Source: an uncultured Verrucomicrobia subdivision 3 bacterium
Lineage (GTDB): Bacteria > Verrucomicrobiota > Verrucomicrobiia > Limisphaerales > UBA11358
Length of the DNA stretch: 52,900 bases
Assembly: GCA_903835255.1 (NCBI GenBank)
Contig: CAILMI010000025.1
Location: 1 to 52,900, forward strand
Direction of reading: 5' to 3'
This document shows, in pieces, positions 33,649 through 42,269 of this stretch. The notes beneath the pieces were generated by a model. The model was not told the DNA's origin, searched no databases, and saw nothing but the letters and a program-made list of their open reading frames with translations. Made by a program: the position numbers and the translations under genes. Positions within the stretch are counted from its first letter, which is position 1. Each line of letters opens with the position of its first letter.

Positions 33649-33671
33649 ACGCCTCAACTTTACGGGAGAGG

Positions 33672-33692
33672 GTTGGACATCCGCTGTCCATG
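33672..33692. promoter_or_regulatory. Palindromic operator-like site, copy B
   Basis: GTTGGAC-N7-GTCCATG, arms matching at the inner GGAC/GTCC, centred about 34 bases upstream of the small-protein start on the minus strand. Together with copy A at 24523-24543 it defines a motif TTGGACATC-S-GC-W-GTCCA (S = C/G, W = A/T). It lies in the 174-base region shared with the divergent viperin operon, so one repressor could govern both. The verrucomicrobial LexA site, as I recall it (TGTTC-N4-GAACA), is different. Confidence 0.6.
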
Positions 33693-33822
33693 TTGAATCT
33701 CTCGTTAAAACCGACATTTTAACAATTGCAAATACCTGCATTCATGATTGTTACAAACAAATTAAAACGTTCCGAATCTAGCCCTTTTGAGAACAAGTTG
33801 TGATTCGCCGAAGCTGGTGGCG

Positions 33823-34728
33823 ATGAAAACAACAATTATTCCACCAACTGTAAACCTCCACAGCTTGATTGCCTGCAACTATAAGTGCGGTTTCTGTTAT
33901 GCAGGCTTTGCCTCTGCAAAGCGAACGCACATTCCGCAGGCCGAGCTGAACGAGATTATCCGGCAAATTAAATCAGCGCCACTGCCAGCTAAAACGCGAG
34001 CACGAAAAATAACCTTCGCAGGAGGTGAACCCCTGCTTTCGCCTACCGCGCTGAATGACATCGCCTTCGCTCACGCGCAAGGCCTGTTCACCTCGTTGGT
34101 CACGAATGGTTCCTTGCTGACGGAGGAAAAATTATACCAGCTCGCACCGATCCTGGATTGGTTGACCATCAGCATTGATTCGCTCGATGACAAAACCAAT
34201 CGCCGTATTGGCCGTGCAATGCGGGGAGTAACCATAAGCGCCGCCGATTACCTGAACAAAATTCATTTGGCTCAAGCACTCGGCATCAGGGTGAAGATCA
34301 ATACCGTGGTCAATCAGGCCAATGCGGCGGAAGATTTCAAAACATTCATTCGAGCTGCCCGTCCTCTACGCTGGAAACTTTTTCAAGCCACACATATCGC
34401 GGAAGAAAATGGCCGGGAATTTGACCGCTGGGGAATCAACGAGGCGACGTTCCGTGCTTTTGTCGCGCGGCACGAAGAATTAGCACGCGAAGACGTCGTG
34501 CTCGTTCCCGAGCGTCAGGTAGATATTTACGGCACCTATGCGATGGTTGGCCCCAACGGATGTTTCTTCGACAACTCAAATGGCAGCTATCGCTATAGCC
34601 GCCCCATCGCCAGCGTGGGCATTGAAGCCGCGTGGTCTGAAATCACATTCTCGGAGGAGCGCTTCCGCATACGCAATGGGGACTACGACTTCGTCACGGG
34701 TCTGAATCGCAAGGAGGTGGCCCAATGA
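33823..34728 (+). CDS. Prokaryotic viperin homologue (radical SAM, ddhNTP synthase)
   Basis: 301 residues from MKTTIIPPTVNLHSLIACNY, ATG preceded by GGTGG. The radical-SAM cluster is C18-x-x-x-C22-x-x-C25 in the viperin context CNYKCGFC. Further viperin landmarks in order: KITFAGGEP (62-70), LVTNGSLL (92-99), ILDWLTISIDSLDD ... IGR (110-131), VKINTVVNQAN (157-167), LRWKLFQ (182-188) whose Lys contacts the nucleotide triphosphate in viperins, VLVPE, and SVGIEAAWSEITFSEERF near the end. Each aligns in order with human viperin (CNYKCGFC, INFSGGEP, VRWKVFQ, DVGVEEAI). Viperins turn CTP, GTP or UTP into 3'-deoxy-3',4'-didehydro nucleotides that stop polymerases, an antiphage defence in bacteria. 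It is the first gene of a three-gene overlapping operon. Confidence 0.88.
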   Translation: MKTTIIPPTVNLHSLIACNYKCGFCYAGFASAKRTHIPQAELNEIIRQIKSAPLPAKTRARKITFAGGEPLLSPTALNDIAFAHAQGLFTSLVTNGSLLTEEKLYQLAPILDWLTISIDSLDDKTNRRIGRAMRGVTISAADYLNKIHLAQALGIRVKINTVVNQANAAEDFKTFIRAARPLRWKLFQATHIAEENGREFDRWGINEATFRAFVARHEELAREDVVLVPERQVDIYGTYAMVGPNGCFFDNSNGSYRYSRPIASVGIEAAWSEITFSEERFRIRNGDYDFVTGLNRKEVAQ

Positions 34729-34973
34729 AAATCATGGCGTTACCACCCTCGCAGGCAACGCGGTTGGCGCAGATCCGCCACGCACTTGAAATCGATCGTC
34801 GGCCACCCGGGGAATTTCACGGAAAGAGGCTTCAAAGCGCCCGATTTCTCATCTCGATTCCCCTTGGACGTCGCTGGCGCGCGTTGTTTGCTGAAACCGA
34901 AAACGGCTATAAATTCCGTGACTGTTTCACGCATGAGCGTTACAACAAAGTCAACTTTGCCGCATACAGATAA
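34725..34973 (+). CDS. Small protein with RelE/ParE-like C-terminal pattern
   Basis: 82 residues (ATG at 34725 overlapping the viperin stop by 4 bases; a second ATG at 34734 gives MALPPSQATRLAQIRHALEI). The second half, FHGKRLQSARFLISIPLGRR then WRALFAETENGYKFRDCFTH and ERYNKV, follows the strand order of RelE/ParE-type toxins (R-x-x-RAL(F/Y)...v...-f-H-x-x-Y). There is no antitoxin gene beside it. Its stop overlaps the next start (TAATG), so all three genes are translationally coupled. The family assignment is tentative. It might bind ribosomes or RNA, or act as an adaptor for viperin. Confidence 0.6.
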   Translation: MKIMALPPSQATRLAQIRHALEIDRRPPGEFHGKRLQSARFLISIPLGRRWRALFAETENGYKFRDCFTHERYNKVNFAAYR

Positions 34974-37486
34974 TGAAAACCAAACCGACGGATCCCATTT
35001 CCACGGCTTTGCCAACCTGTGGTGAGGTTTTTCATTTTGTCGTCACGTCACTGGATCTTCCCGCTTGGGCAGATGCTTTTCATGACCCCGGAACGAAACG
35101 GCGGACGGAAGCTGACATCAAGAAAGTAAGTGATCAATTGCGGGATTGGGCCACGGAGGCAGAAGGTCGCACGCCTAGTCGTGCCGAGTTTGACGAGTTT
35201 ATCCGGCAGCTGATTCAAGGGCTACCCCGGGCAAAGGAGCTCTCTTTTATTCTCGGCAGTGTTTGGAGCAACCTTCTTGATGACCACGCTGACGAAGTGC
35301 GCCAGAACGCTACTTTTCTGGACCGAAACGGAACCCGCGCTTGGTATGCCTTGTTTCAAGCACCGCGAACGCTCTTTTTCCTGTGGGCCTTGCAAATGTT
35401 TTTACAGCGATTGAATCAATCAAAAGGCCCGATTCTCAATGCTTCTTTGAACAATCTATTCGCCAAGATTTGGTGCGACACCGCAGTCATTGAGAAGCTG
35501 CCCGAACATCCGCTTCACATTTTTTGCTTCAAGCATTACACCGGTGTCGGTCCAGCGGTCAACTCCTTGGTCGATCTCAAAACCATTGCGGCATGGAGGG
35601 CGGGAGAAGACAAACCTTCATTTGATGCTCTCGGTCGGCACTTCGCGCAATTCCCCGATAAACTGGGGCTGGTGCTAAATTTTGCTTTTGCCAGTTTGCT
35701 TGAAAGAGTGGCCAACAGTCTCCGGAATTGGATAACGCCCGAGGCTTGGCCTGAATGCCGCCGGTTGTTGCTCGGTCAGGCACGCTGCATGGAGGTTTTG
35801 GATCAAGTTGTTGCAGATGCGCTGGCTCATTCGCCCGACCTGAGTTTGGTCGATTTTGAAGCGCTGATTTCAGCCTGCATAGGCGATTACATAAAGCACA
35901 CTAGCAATCTGCCACGCACAGGACTGGATGCGCTTGATCTACGGATTGCCCCCTTTCGGGTCTACGAGGAATATCATCAGTTGTTGGCAAGGCAGCCGAT
36001 GCCGGCAAGACTCGGCAAGTTTTGTGGTGACCTGGAGAATCTTTGGAAAGACACATCGCTCAAATCTCCGCAACTAAAACCATCTGAAGTCGCTGGCAAG
36101 TTGGAAATGATGCGGGCGGAGCATCCGGATTGGTGCAAGGCACTTGCCGGTCCTCTTCTAGCCATCGAAGCCCGGTTAGCGTTGCGCCATGAACCGCCAT
36201 CACATGATTCGTTGCAAAATGCCTTCAGCCTTTATCAGCAGGCGTTCGAGAAATCCCGCTATCAAGCTGGGACGTATACCATTCGCGTAGCGAAAGAAGC
36301 ACTGGGGGTGGCAGCGATGTTGCGTCGTCGCGAAATCGGTGGAGGTGCAATCAGGCCCTGGATCAAAAATGTCCTTTCGTGGTGGGATCTGCTCGGATTA
36401 GGAGACGAATACAATCATGAAAATCTTGATCAACGGATTGAACTCGCCGAGTCACGCTTTACCGATGAGCTGAATGTTGCATTACGCAGCCGCTTAAAAT
36501 CGGCACTCCCTCAGCTTGGCTTGACCCATTGGAATATTGGCGGCTTGTTCGGTTTCAGCGATTCAAACCAGGATCAACAACTTCGTGCAACCCCAGTAGA
36601 TCGGCGGCAAAAGAAGCCCATGTCCACGACCATTGTCGGGCGAGATCAGACTGCGCTGATGGAATCCATAGATCGCGGACATCTCGACCGCGCCTGCGAG
36701 TTGGTGCGCGATGGGGCGGATTTGAATTTCATCAATTCCACCGGCGACACCTGCGTGACGAAAGCGTTTGCGCGAAAATATTATGACCTGGTGCTAGAAA
36801 TTCTACGCCGTGATCACAACCCTATCCGTAGCGAGACTTTGCTTCGCGTCACCAATAAAAAGAAAATCAGCGGTCTTGAGCAGGCAATTTCCACAGGGCA
36901 GGTAGAAATTCTGCGCGAACTTGCCCGCCCTAAATCCGGACGGGGAAAGGACATTGATTTTAATACCGAGCGGATTTGGGATCAAACGCCGCTTTACTAC
37001 GCGGTCAGTTGTCTTGTCCACTTTAGGATGAATCCCCAAGAGGCAGCCCGGCAAGCAATACAGATGATGCCCAGTTCAATTGTTCAATCAGTCCGTCCAG
37101 AAACCATCGAGGAGGTGCGAAAGCATCTCGCCAAAGAATTTAACTACAATGGCGTTCTGAAATGCATCGACTGTTTCATCAACGAAATAAAGGTCGACCT
37201 CGATGCGCCAAACAAAAATGACCACACCGCGCTTACCCATGCAGTGGAACGCCGCATGCATGACGTGGCTGCTATGCTACTAGCAGCTGGTGCGAGCGTG
37301 AATCATAGGTTCCTTGGCGGTGGCACCGCGCTTGTGCACGCCATTCTCAATGACGATTACGAAATGGTGAAGCTGCTGCTTGAATACTGTGCCGACTATC
37401 GACTTTTCGTGGACGCGCTCGGACGGCCAATTTTCACGATGGAAATGTCAGAGAAAATGCGTCAGCTCATCCCTAATCGCCTTTAA
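34973..37486 (+). CDS. Large helical protein with C-terminal ankyrin repeats, viperin operon partner
   Basis: 837 residues. Residues 1 to about 530 are helix-rich with no family I recognise (FHFVVTSLDLPAWADAFHDP at the start). Ankyrin-type repeats begin near 555 (QTALMESIDRGHLDRACELV, RDGADLNFINSTGDT) and return near 748 (DHTALTHAVERRMHDVAAML, AAGASVNHRF, GGTALVHAILNDDYEMVKLL), with a less regular middle. Ankyrin repeats bind proteins, so this may be the sensor or scaffold of the system. It has no signal peptide or membrane segment. It starts inside the stop of the small gene (TAATG) and converges with the TIGR02450 gene, leaving 8 bases between stops. Confidence 0.8.
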   Translation: MKTKPTDPISTALPTCGEVFHFVVTSLDLPAWADAFHDPGTKRRTEADIKKVSDQLRDWATEAEGRTPSRAEFDEFIRQLIQGLPRAKELSFILGSVWSNLLDDHADEVRQNATFLDRNGTRAWYALFQAPRTLFFLWALQMFLQRLNQSKGPILNASLNNLFAKIWCDTAVIEKLPEHPLHIFCFKHYTGVGPAVNSLVDLKTIAAWRAGEDKPSFDALGRHFAQFPDKLGLVLNFAFASLLERVANSLRNWITPEAWPECRRLLLGQARCMEVLDQVVADALAHSPDLSLVDFEALISACIGDYIKHTSNLPRTGLDALDLRIAPFRVYEEYHQLLARQPMPARLGKFCGDLENLWKDTSLKSPQLKPSEVAGKLEMMRAEHPDWCKALAGPLLAIEARLALRHEPPSHDSLQNAFSLYQQAFEKSRYQAGTYTIRVAKEALGVAAMLRRREIGGGAIRPWIKNVLSWWDLLGLGDEYNHENLDQRIELAESRFTDELNVALRSRLKSALPQLGLTHWNIGGLFGFSDSNQDQQLRATPVDRRQKKPMSTTIVGRDQTALMESIDRGHLDRACELVRDGADLNFINSTGDTCVTKAFARKYYDLVLEILRRDHNPIRSETLLRVTNKKKISGLEQAISTGQVEILRELARPKSGRGKDIDFNTERIWDQTPLYYAVSCLVHFRMNPQEAARQAIQMMPSSIVQSVRPETIEEVRKHLAKEFNYNGVLKCIDCFINEIKVDLDAPNKNDHTALTHAVERRMHDVAAMLLAAGASVNHRFLGGGTALVHAILNDDYEMVKLLLEYCADYRLFVDALGRPIFTMEMSEKMRQLIPNRL

Positions 37487-37494
37487 CCACCAAA

Positions 37495-37872
37495 TCAAAC
37501 CCACCCCTGCACCCATTTTGTTGAATCAGACAGATCCTCCCACCTCATCGTAAAACTCCGCTTAGTCAACACCGCCTCCATCACGACCAACTCAATCAGG
37601 TGATGGGGCTGTTCCGGATCAATCACCTTCGTTACCAGAAAATGCTTCTCCTTGTTTTGAGGATTCACCGCCGTCCATTTGCTCAACCTCAGCTTTTGGG
37701 GGTTCAGTTGGGTTTTGCCGACGTTCACGACCACAGTTTGATGTGAATCGGCAGAAATGCGGAACAAATAATTGGGATGATCCGAAATATTTGCCTGATT
37801 TTTTGATGCCTGATTCAGATGGGAAAAATTTTTACTCTGTCGATAAACTTTGAGAACGACGACAAAAACCAA
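37495..37872 (-). CDS. TIGR02450-family Trp-rich small protein
   Basis: The C-terminal about 70 residues (LNPQKLRLSKWTAVNPQNKE then KHFLVTKVIDPE ... SKRSFTMRW-like block ... WVQGW) fit the TIGR02450 tryptophan-rich family, usually about 70 residues long: N-P-x-KL-x-x-SKWTA-x-x-P-x-NKEKHF. The function is unknown. The open frame extends to a TTG at 37872, but the family's N-terminus begins near VGKTQLNPQKL, so a GTG start near 37734 is more likely. No good ribosome binding site is visible for either. It is convergent with the ankyrin gene. Confidence 0.75.
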   Translation of the reverse strand: MVFVVVLKVYRQSKNFSHLNQASKNQANISDHPNYLFRISADSHQTVVVNVGKTQLNPQKLRLSKWTAVNPQNKEKHFLVTKVIDPEQPHHLIELVVMEAVLTKRSFTMRWEDLSDSTKWVQGWV

Positions 37873-37982
37873 TCACGAAATCCGATTTGAACAGAATTGA
37901 ACTGAGGTGGGTAAATTTGGATTTGTTGTAACTGGGTGTTGTAACTTTTCCATTTTGAAACTTAAGTCCTTGATAATCAAAA

Positions 37983-38059
37983 TGGAGCGAGCGAAGGGAT
38001 TCGAACCCTCGACACTCACGTTGGCAACGTGATGCTCTACCAGGCTGAGCTACGCTCGC
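37983..38059 (-). tRNA. tRNA-Gly(GCC), CCA encoded
   Basis: On the minus strand, acceptor GCGAGCG (38059-38053) pairs with CGCTCGC, D-arm GCTC...GAGC, anticodon stem TCACG/CGTGA with loop TTGCCAA (anticodon GCC), T-arm GAGGG-TTCGAAT-CCCTT, discriminator T and encoded CCA (37985-37983). Its 3' end faces the defence-like island at lower coordinates, the usual insertion side for tRNA-targeting elements. Confidence 0.95.
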
Positions 38060-38125
38060 TTCCAGAGACGGGGGGCAGGCTAACCGAACGAGGGGGATTT
38101 GCAAGCCTGATTTAAATCCCAGACT

Positions 38126-38536
38126 TTAATAGCCTAGGGTCGACCGGATCATTTTCAAAAGATCGTCATGGTCCAAGGGCTTGTGGAAGAAGGCCACCGC
38201 TCCCCCGGAAATCGCCCGTGCTCGATCTTGAACATCCTCTCCCCCCGTGATGACGATGATCGGCATCTTTTTCTCGCTTCCCATCCGCCGGAACCATTCC
38301 ATGATGCGGAAACCGTCCCATTGCACCCCGCCCACATCGGGCGGAAAACTGATGTCCAGCAGGACGAGGTCCGGAGCCTCCTTTCGTGCCGCCGCCACCG
38401 CCTCCGCCCCGTCCCGCGCGGTGATCACGTCGTAGCCCGCCCCTTGCAGGCGCAGGGAAATGGTTTTGAGGATGACGTCGTTGTCATCCACCACCAGAAT
38501 CTTTTTATTCATTGCCGGTGTCGGTTCAGCGCTCAT
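38126..38536 (-). CDS. Single-domain response regulator
   Basis: 136 residues, a receiver domain only: acidic pair VVDDND (Asp17-Asp18), phospho-acceptor Asp61 in LVLLDISFP, Thr97 (VITGG) and Lys119 (FFHKPL). There is no output domain, so it acts through protein contacts or as a phosphate relay. An insertion after the phospho-Asp (DVGGVQWDGFRIM) is longer than in CheY. No histidine kinase is adjacent. The start may be at 38536 or at the ATG of MNKKILVVDD (38512). Confidence 0.9.
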   Translation of the reverse strand: MSAEPTPAMNKKILVVDDNDVILKTISLRLQGAGYDVITARDGAEAVAAARKEAPDLVLLDISFPPDVGGVQWDGFRIMEWFRRMGSEKKMPIIVITGGEDVQDRARAISGGAVAFFHKPLDHDDLLKMIRSTLGY

Positions 38537-38661
38537 GGGAAATGGTGTTGCTGCCTTTGCTAGTTCGAGCCTTGTTCGACCCTAGCAAAGGGGCCCCGGC
38601 AAAAAAAGGATAATTTCTCCGGCTTTGACTTTTCCTCCCGTCGCCATGCTAGACTGCTGGG

Positions 38662-39405
38662 GTGAGCAACACGTTTTACGATCCCGGCACCCAGCGCGCC
38701 ACCAAGGTCAGCGATCTTTTCGCCGCCATCGCCCGGCGCTATGACCTGATCAATGATCTCCAAAGCTTCGGCCTTCACCGGCTTTGGAAACGCCGCGTGA
38801 TCCGGCTCGCCCGAGTCCGGGACGGCGACCGCGCACTGGATTTGTGCTGCGGCACCGGCGACCTGGCGCTTGCCCTTGCGCGCCGCGGCGCGGAGACAAC
38901 CGGTCTGGATTTCAGCGAACCCATGCTGGCCAAGGCCGCGGTCCGCAGCCGGAATCAAAAACGGGCCCCCGGCCAGCAGGGACCGGCGTTTCTCCAGGGG
39001 GACGCCCAGAAAATTCCGTTTCCTGAAAACTCCTTTGACATCGTGACGGTGGGCTACGGCTTGCGGAATCTGACGCTTTGGGAGCGGGGGCTGGAGGAAA
39101 TGCACCGGGTGGCTCGGCCCGGCGCCCGGATCATCGTGCTGGATTTCGGCAAGCCTGCCAATGCCCTGTGGCGCGCGCTTTATTTCGCCCATCTGAAATG
39201 CTCCGTCCCACTCATCGGCCTGCTCTTCTGCGGCAACGCGGCCGCCTACTCTTACATTTTAGAATCTCTGAAACATTATCCGGCGCAACTGGCCGTGGCG
39301 GAGAAGATGCGCGGGCTGAAGCTGGAGAAGGTGCGGGTGATTCAGCTGCTGGGGGGCGCCATGGCGATCAATTACGGCGAGAAATCTAAGACCGTGCCGA
39401 GCTGA
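38662..39405 (+). CDS. ubiE/menG: Demethylmenaquinone/ubiquinone C-methyltransferase
   Basis: 247 residues. SAM-binding motif LDLCCGTGDLALALARRG, GLDFSEPMLAKA and the UbiE hallmark FDIVTVGYGLRNL, then GGAMAINYG near the end (usual G-G-x-x-AIH/N). It methylates the quinone ring in the last steps of menaquinone (or ubiquinone) synthesis. The GTG start at 38662 is chosen because MSNTFYDPGTQRATKVSDLF matches where the family begins. Divergent from the response regulator. Confidence 0.92.
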   Translation: MSNTFYDPGTQRATKVSDLFAAIARRYDLINDLQSFGLHRLWKRRVIRLARVRDGDRALDLCCGTGDLALALARRGAETTGLDFSEPMLAKAAVRSRNQKRAPGQQGPAFLQGDAQKIPFPENSFDIVTVGYGLRNLTLWERGLEEMHRVARPGARIIVLDFGKPANALWRALYFAHLKCSVPLIGLLFCGNAAAYSYILESLKHYPAQLAVAEKMRGLKLEKVRVIQLLGGAMAINYGEKSKTVPS

Positions 39406-39407
39406 AT

Positions 39408-39433
39408 GCCCCGCCCGGGGCTCAGCGTTTTTT
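39408..39433 (+). terminator. Weak hairpin-plus-T-run after ubiE
   Basis: GCCCC (39408-39412) pairs with GGGGC (39417-39421), followed six bases later by six T residues (39428-39433). It begins 3 bases after the ubiE stop. The T-run lies inside the 3' end of the convergent phosphatase gene. The gap between stem and T-run makes this a weak candidate. Confidence 0.35.
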
Positions 39434-40147
39434 AACCGCCCGGGCGATGTGCATGGGGCGCAGCGGCATCAGCCGGGCGTACCCCGGCGGGACGGCGATG
39501 TTTCGGTGCCCCACCGGCTCCGTGCGTAAGGGTGCGGCCATCTGGTAGCCGCCGTCGGACTGCAGCGGCATGACCCACAATTCACAGTTCCCCGGATTGG
39601 CGATCTGCTCGAACTGTTCCGGGGACCAGCGCATCCAGCGGGTGACCAGCAGCCGGTTGGTGAGGCTGTGGCCGATGAACGCGCAGTTCGGCGGGAACGC
39701 CGCCTGGCTGAAGTCGCGGTAAACCGACTCCAAGAGGCTGGCGCAGCGGTCGTACACATCCGCCCCGCTCTCCCCGTCGTCAAAACGGTAATAAAAAGTT
39801 CCGTACGCCTCGCGTTCCTGCTCGATGATATCGGTGGCTTCTGTGCTCCGCAGATGACCCCATTCCTGCTCGCGCAGGCGGGGATCCTCGGTGGCCGTCC
39901 ACTGTTTCCGGTCTAGCTCGCTGACGATGCCCAGGAGAGTTTCGCGGGTGCGGCGCCAGGGGGAGACGTAGAAATGAATGGGTTCTTTGCCGATGAGCTT
40001 CCGGATTTCACGCCCCAATTGCCGGGACTGCCGGCGCCCGCGGGGCGTCAGCGGCAGGGCATAATCCGGAATCCGCGCGTAGGCGGTTTTATCCACGTTG
40101 CCGATGGATTCGCTGTGCCGCGCCAGAAGAATGCGTTTGGGTTTCAT
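39422..40147 (-). CDS. Histidine phosphatase superfamily protein (phosphoglycerate-mutase-like)
   Basis: 241 residues. ILLARHSESIGNVD holds the catalytic His (RHSES instead of the usual RHGE/RHGQ). YVSPWRRTRETLLGI has the second phosphate-binding Arg, EWGHL the acid region, and CAFIGHSLTNRLLVTRWM the second catalytic His. It hydrolyses an unknown phosphate ester. Convergent with ubiE. Confidence 0.88.
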   Translation of the reverse strand: MKPKRILLARHSESIGNVDKTAYARIPDYALPLTPRGRRQSRQLGREIRKLIGKEPIHFYVSPWRRTRETLLGIVSELDRKQWTATEDPRLREQEWGHLRSTEATDIIEQEREAYGTFYYRFDDGESGADVYDRCASLLESVYRDFSQAAFPPNCAFIGHSLTNRLLVTRWMRWSPEQFEQIANPGNCELWVMPLQSDGGYQMAAPLRTEPVGHRNIAVPPGYARLMPLRPMHIARAVKKR

Positions 40148-40179
40148 GCGTCCCTGCCTGAGTATCCCGATCGTCCGAA

Positions 40180-40533
40180 TTACTTTTTCCGGGCTTCCTG
40201 AGATTTCTGGTAGGATTCCAGGTCGCGATGGTAGCGGTCCATCTGCCGGTCGTAATCCCGCTGCGCGGAATCCAGATTATTTTCGGCAGACTTCAAATCG
40301 GAGTTGGCATTGTTCAACGCCCGTTCAGCGGATTTGCGGTCGCTCTCTGTTTTAGCCTTCAGTGCCGCCGACTCGGCGTCGCGATAGCGCTGGCTGGCCT
40401 GGCGGACGGCGGCTTCCCGGCTCCGCAGGTAGGAGTTATTGGGCATGGAGGGTCGGGTTTGTGCTGAGGCGGCGACCAGCGAGAGCGCCAGGAGCGCAAG
40501 CCCGGTAAAGCGGTGGAGGGAAAAAAATCTCAT
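40180..40533 (-). CDS. Small exported coiled-coil protein
   Basis: 117 residues from MRFFSLHRFTGLALLALSLV, a signal peptide cut near AASAQ. The mature part is one long charged coiled coil (SREAAVRQASQRYRDAESAA, SDLKSAENNLDSAQRDYDRQ), rich in Asp/Arg/Gln. The function is unknown; a periplasmic structural role is plausible. An in-frame start 30 bases upstream lacks signal-peptide character. Confidence 0.75.
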   Translation of the reverse strand: MRFFSLHRFTGLALLALSLVAASAQTRPSMPNNSYLRSREAAVRQASQRYRDAESAALKAKTESDRKSAERALNNANSDLKSAENNLDSAQRDYDRQMDRYHRDLESYQKSQEARKK

Positions 40534-40596
40534 GGGGAAAGACTTGTTGAACCTCCGGGACATGTCAATGCCGGGTTAAAATCAGGGACGCCGCGC

Positions 40597-42201
40597 TCAG
40601 CTATTGAGACGGCGCAACACCGTGTCGCGTTGCGCCCAGGCGGGATTCGCCCCGGGAAAATCCAGATTGTAATTCAGGCCCCGGCTTTCATGGCGCTGAA
40701 GCGCGCACGCCACAATCAGCTCCGCCACCGTCGCGATGTTGCGCAACTCGAGCAGATCCCCCGTCACGATAAAATTCCAGTAGTACTCGTGGATCTCTTC
40801 CTGCAGGTTGGCGATGCGTTTCTGCGCCCGCTGCAGACGCTTGTTGGTCCGCACAATGCCCACATAATCCCACATCAGCCGCCGGATCTCGTCCCAATTG
40901 TGCGAGACCACCACGAGTTCGTCGGCATTGGTCGCCTGGCCGGACTGCCACGCGGGAATGGTCCAGTCCCCCGGCGGCAAGGGATGGGAGAGGAGTTGAT
41001 CCGCTGCCCGGTGGGCGCAGACCAGCGCCTCCAGAAGGGAGTTGCTAGCTAATCGGTTGGCGCCGTGTAGCCCGGTGCAGGCGACTTCGCCCACCGCAAA
41101 CAGCCCGGGAATGTCCGTCTCGCCATCCACGGTGGTCACCACGCCGCCGCATTGGTAGTGCGCCGCCGGCACCACGGGAATCGGCTCCCGGGTGATGTCG
41201 ATGCCGTACCGCAGGCACGTCTCATAGATGTTCGGAAACCGTTCGATGAGGAAGGCAGCCGGCTTGTGCGTGATGTCCAGCAGCACGCAATCGGCGCCGG
41301 TCTTTTTCATCTCGCTGTCGATTGCACGGGCCACGACGTCCCGCGGGGCGAGCGATTTCATCGCGTGCGCGCCATCCATGAATTCGCGGCCGGCCAGCGA
41401 TTTTAAAATGCCACCTTCCCCCCGCACCGCCTCGCTGATGAGAAAAGATTTGGCCTTCGGATGATACAGGCAGGTGGGATGGAACTGGACAAATTCCATG
41501 TTGGCGATGCTCGCGCCTGCGCGATACGCCATGGCCACGCCGTCGCCAGTCGCAATGTCAGGGTTCGTCGTGTAGAGGTAGACCTTGCCACAGCCGCCGG
41601 TCGCCAGAACCGTCGCCGGCGCGGAAAAAATTTCCACGCGGCCGGTTTTTTTTTCGAACACATACGCGCCGAGGCAGCGGTTGGTGCCCACGTAGCCCAG
41701 CTTCTGGCAGGTGATCAAATCGATAGCGAGGTGATCTTCAAAAATCTCGATGTTCGGCTGCGCCGCCACCGCCGCCAGCAGCGCACTCTCGATTTCCCGC
41801 CCCGTGACATCCTTGGCATGGAGAATCCGGCGCTCGGAATGCCCGCCTTCGCGGCCCAGATCGAGCTGCCGGAGCCCATCGGCGCCGGGCGCTTCGCTCT
41901 CGGAAAACTTCATGCCCCGCGCGATCAGCTCCGCGATCCGGGCCGGGCCCTCCTCCACAATCGTGCGGACGACGCTTTCCCGGCACAGGCCGCCGCCCGC
42001 CGCCAGCGTGTCGCGCACATGCGATTCGAACGAATCCGCCTGGCTCGTCACCGAGGCGATGCCGCCCTGGGCGTAGTTGGTGTTGGACTCCGCGCGATCT
42101 TTTTTGGTGACAATCGCCACCCGCCCGCGCGGCGCCACCTTCAGCGCAAAGGTTAGGCCTGCGATGCCGCTGCCCAGCACGAGATAATCAAAGTTTTTCA
42201 T
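40597..42201 (-). CDS. nadB: L-aspartate oxidase
   Basis: About 534 residues from [20 protein letters not shown] (FAD-binding G-x-G-x-x-G). [73 protein letters not shown] and [18 protein letters not shown] follow, all standard for NadB and its relatives. The '[18 protein letters not shown]' form separates it from succinate dehydrogenase subunit A. It oxidises aspartate to iminoaspartate for NAD synthesis. nadA and nadC are not nearby. The start at 42201 fits the family N-terminus. Confidence 0.94.
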   Translation of the reverse strand: MKNFDYLVLGSGIAGLTFALKVAPRGRVAIVTKKDRAESNTNYAQGGIASVTSQADSFESHVRDTLAAGGGLCRESVVRTIVEEGPARIAELIARGMKFSESEAPGADGLRQLDLGREGGHSERRILHAKDVTGREIESALLAAVAAQPNIEIFEDHLAIDLITCQKLGYVGTNRCLGAYVFEKKTGRVEIFSAPATVLATGGCGKVYLYTTNPDIATGDGVAMAYRAGASIANMEFVQFHPTCLYHPKAKSFLISEAVRGEGGILKSLAGREFMDGAHAMKSLAPRDVVARAIDSEMKKTGADCVLLDITHKPAAFLIERFPNIYETCLRYGIDITREPIPVVPAAHYQCGGVVTTVDGETDIPGLFAVGEVACTGLHGANRLASNSLLEALVCAHRAADQLLSHPLPPGDWTIPAWQSGQATNADELVVVSHNWDEIRRLMWDYVGIVRTNKRLQRAQKRIANLQEEIHEYYWNFIVTGDLLELRNIATVAELIVACALQRHESRGLNYNLDFPGANPAWAQRDTVLRRLNS

Positions 42202-42269
42202 GGAGCGCTCCGCATCAAATCTCACTCCTGCTGCTCTGCAGGATTTGTGCGCGTGGGGATTTTTTGGTT

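Noticed and set aside
33649-33822. Verrucomicrobial LexA box (TGTTC-N4-GAACA) in the divergent region
   Set aside because: I looked for it on both strands and found only half-sites such as GAGAACAAG. The palindrome there has a different sequence and spacing.
33823-34728. Radical SAM protein as the sulfatase maturase for the three sulfatases
   Set aside because: It lacks the SPASM/Twitch extra cluster cysteines and follows viperin motifs throughout. It also lies far away in a different gene context.
37983-38059. Attachment duplicate of tRNA-Gly(GCC) at the far side of the defence island
   Set aside because: I could not find a second copy of its T-arm/acceptor end in the window by eye, so integration at this tRNA remains only a possibility.
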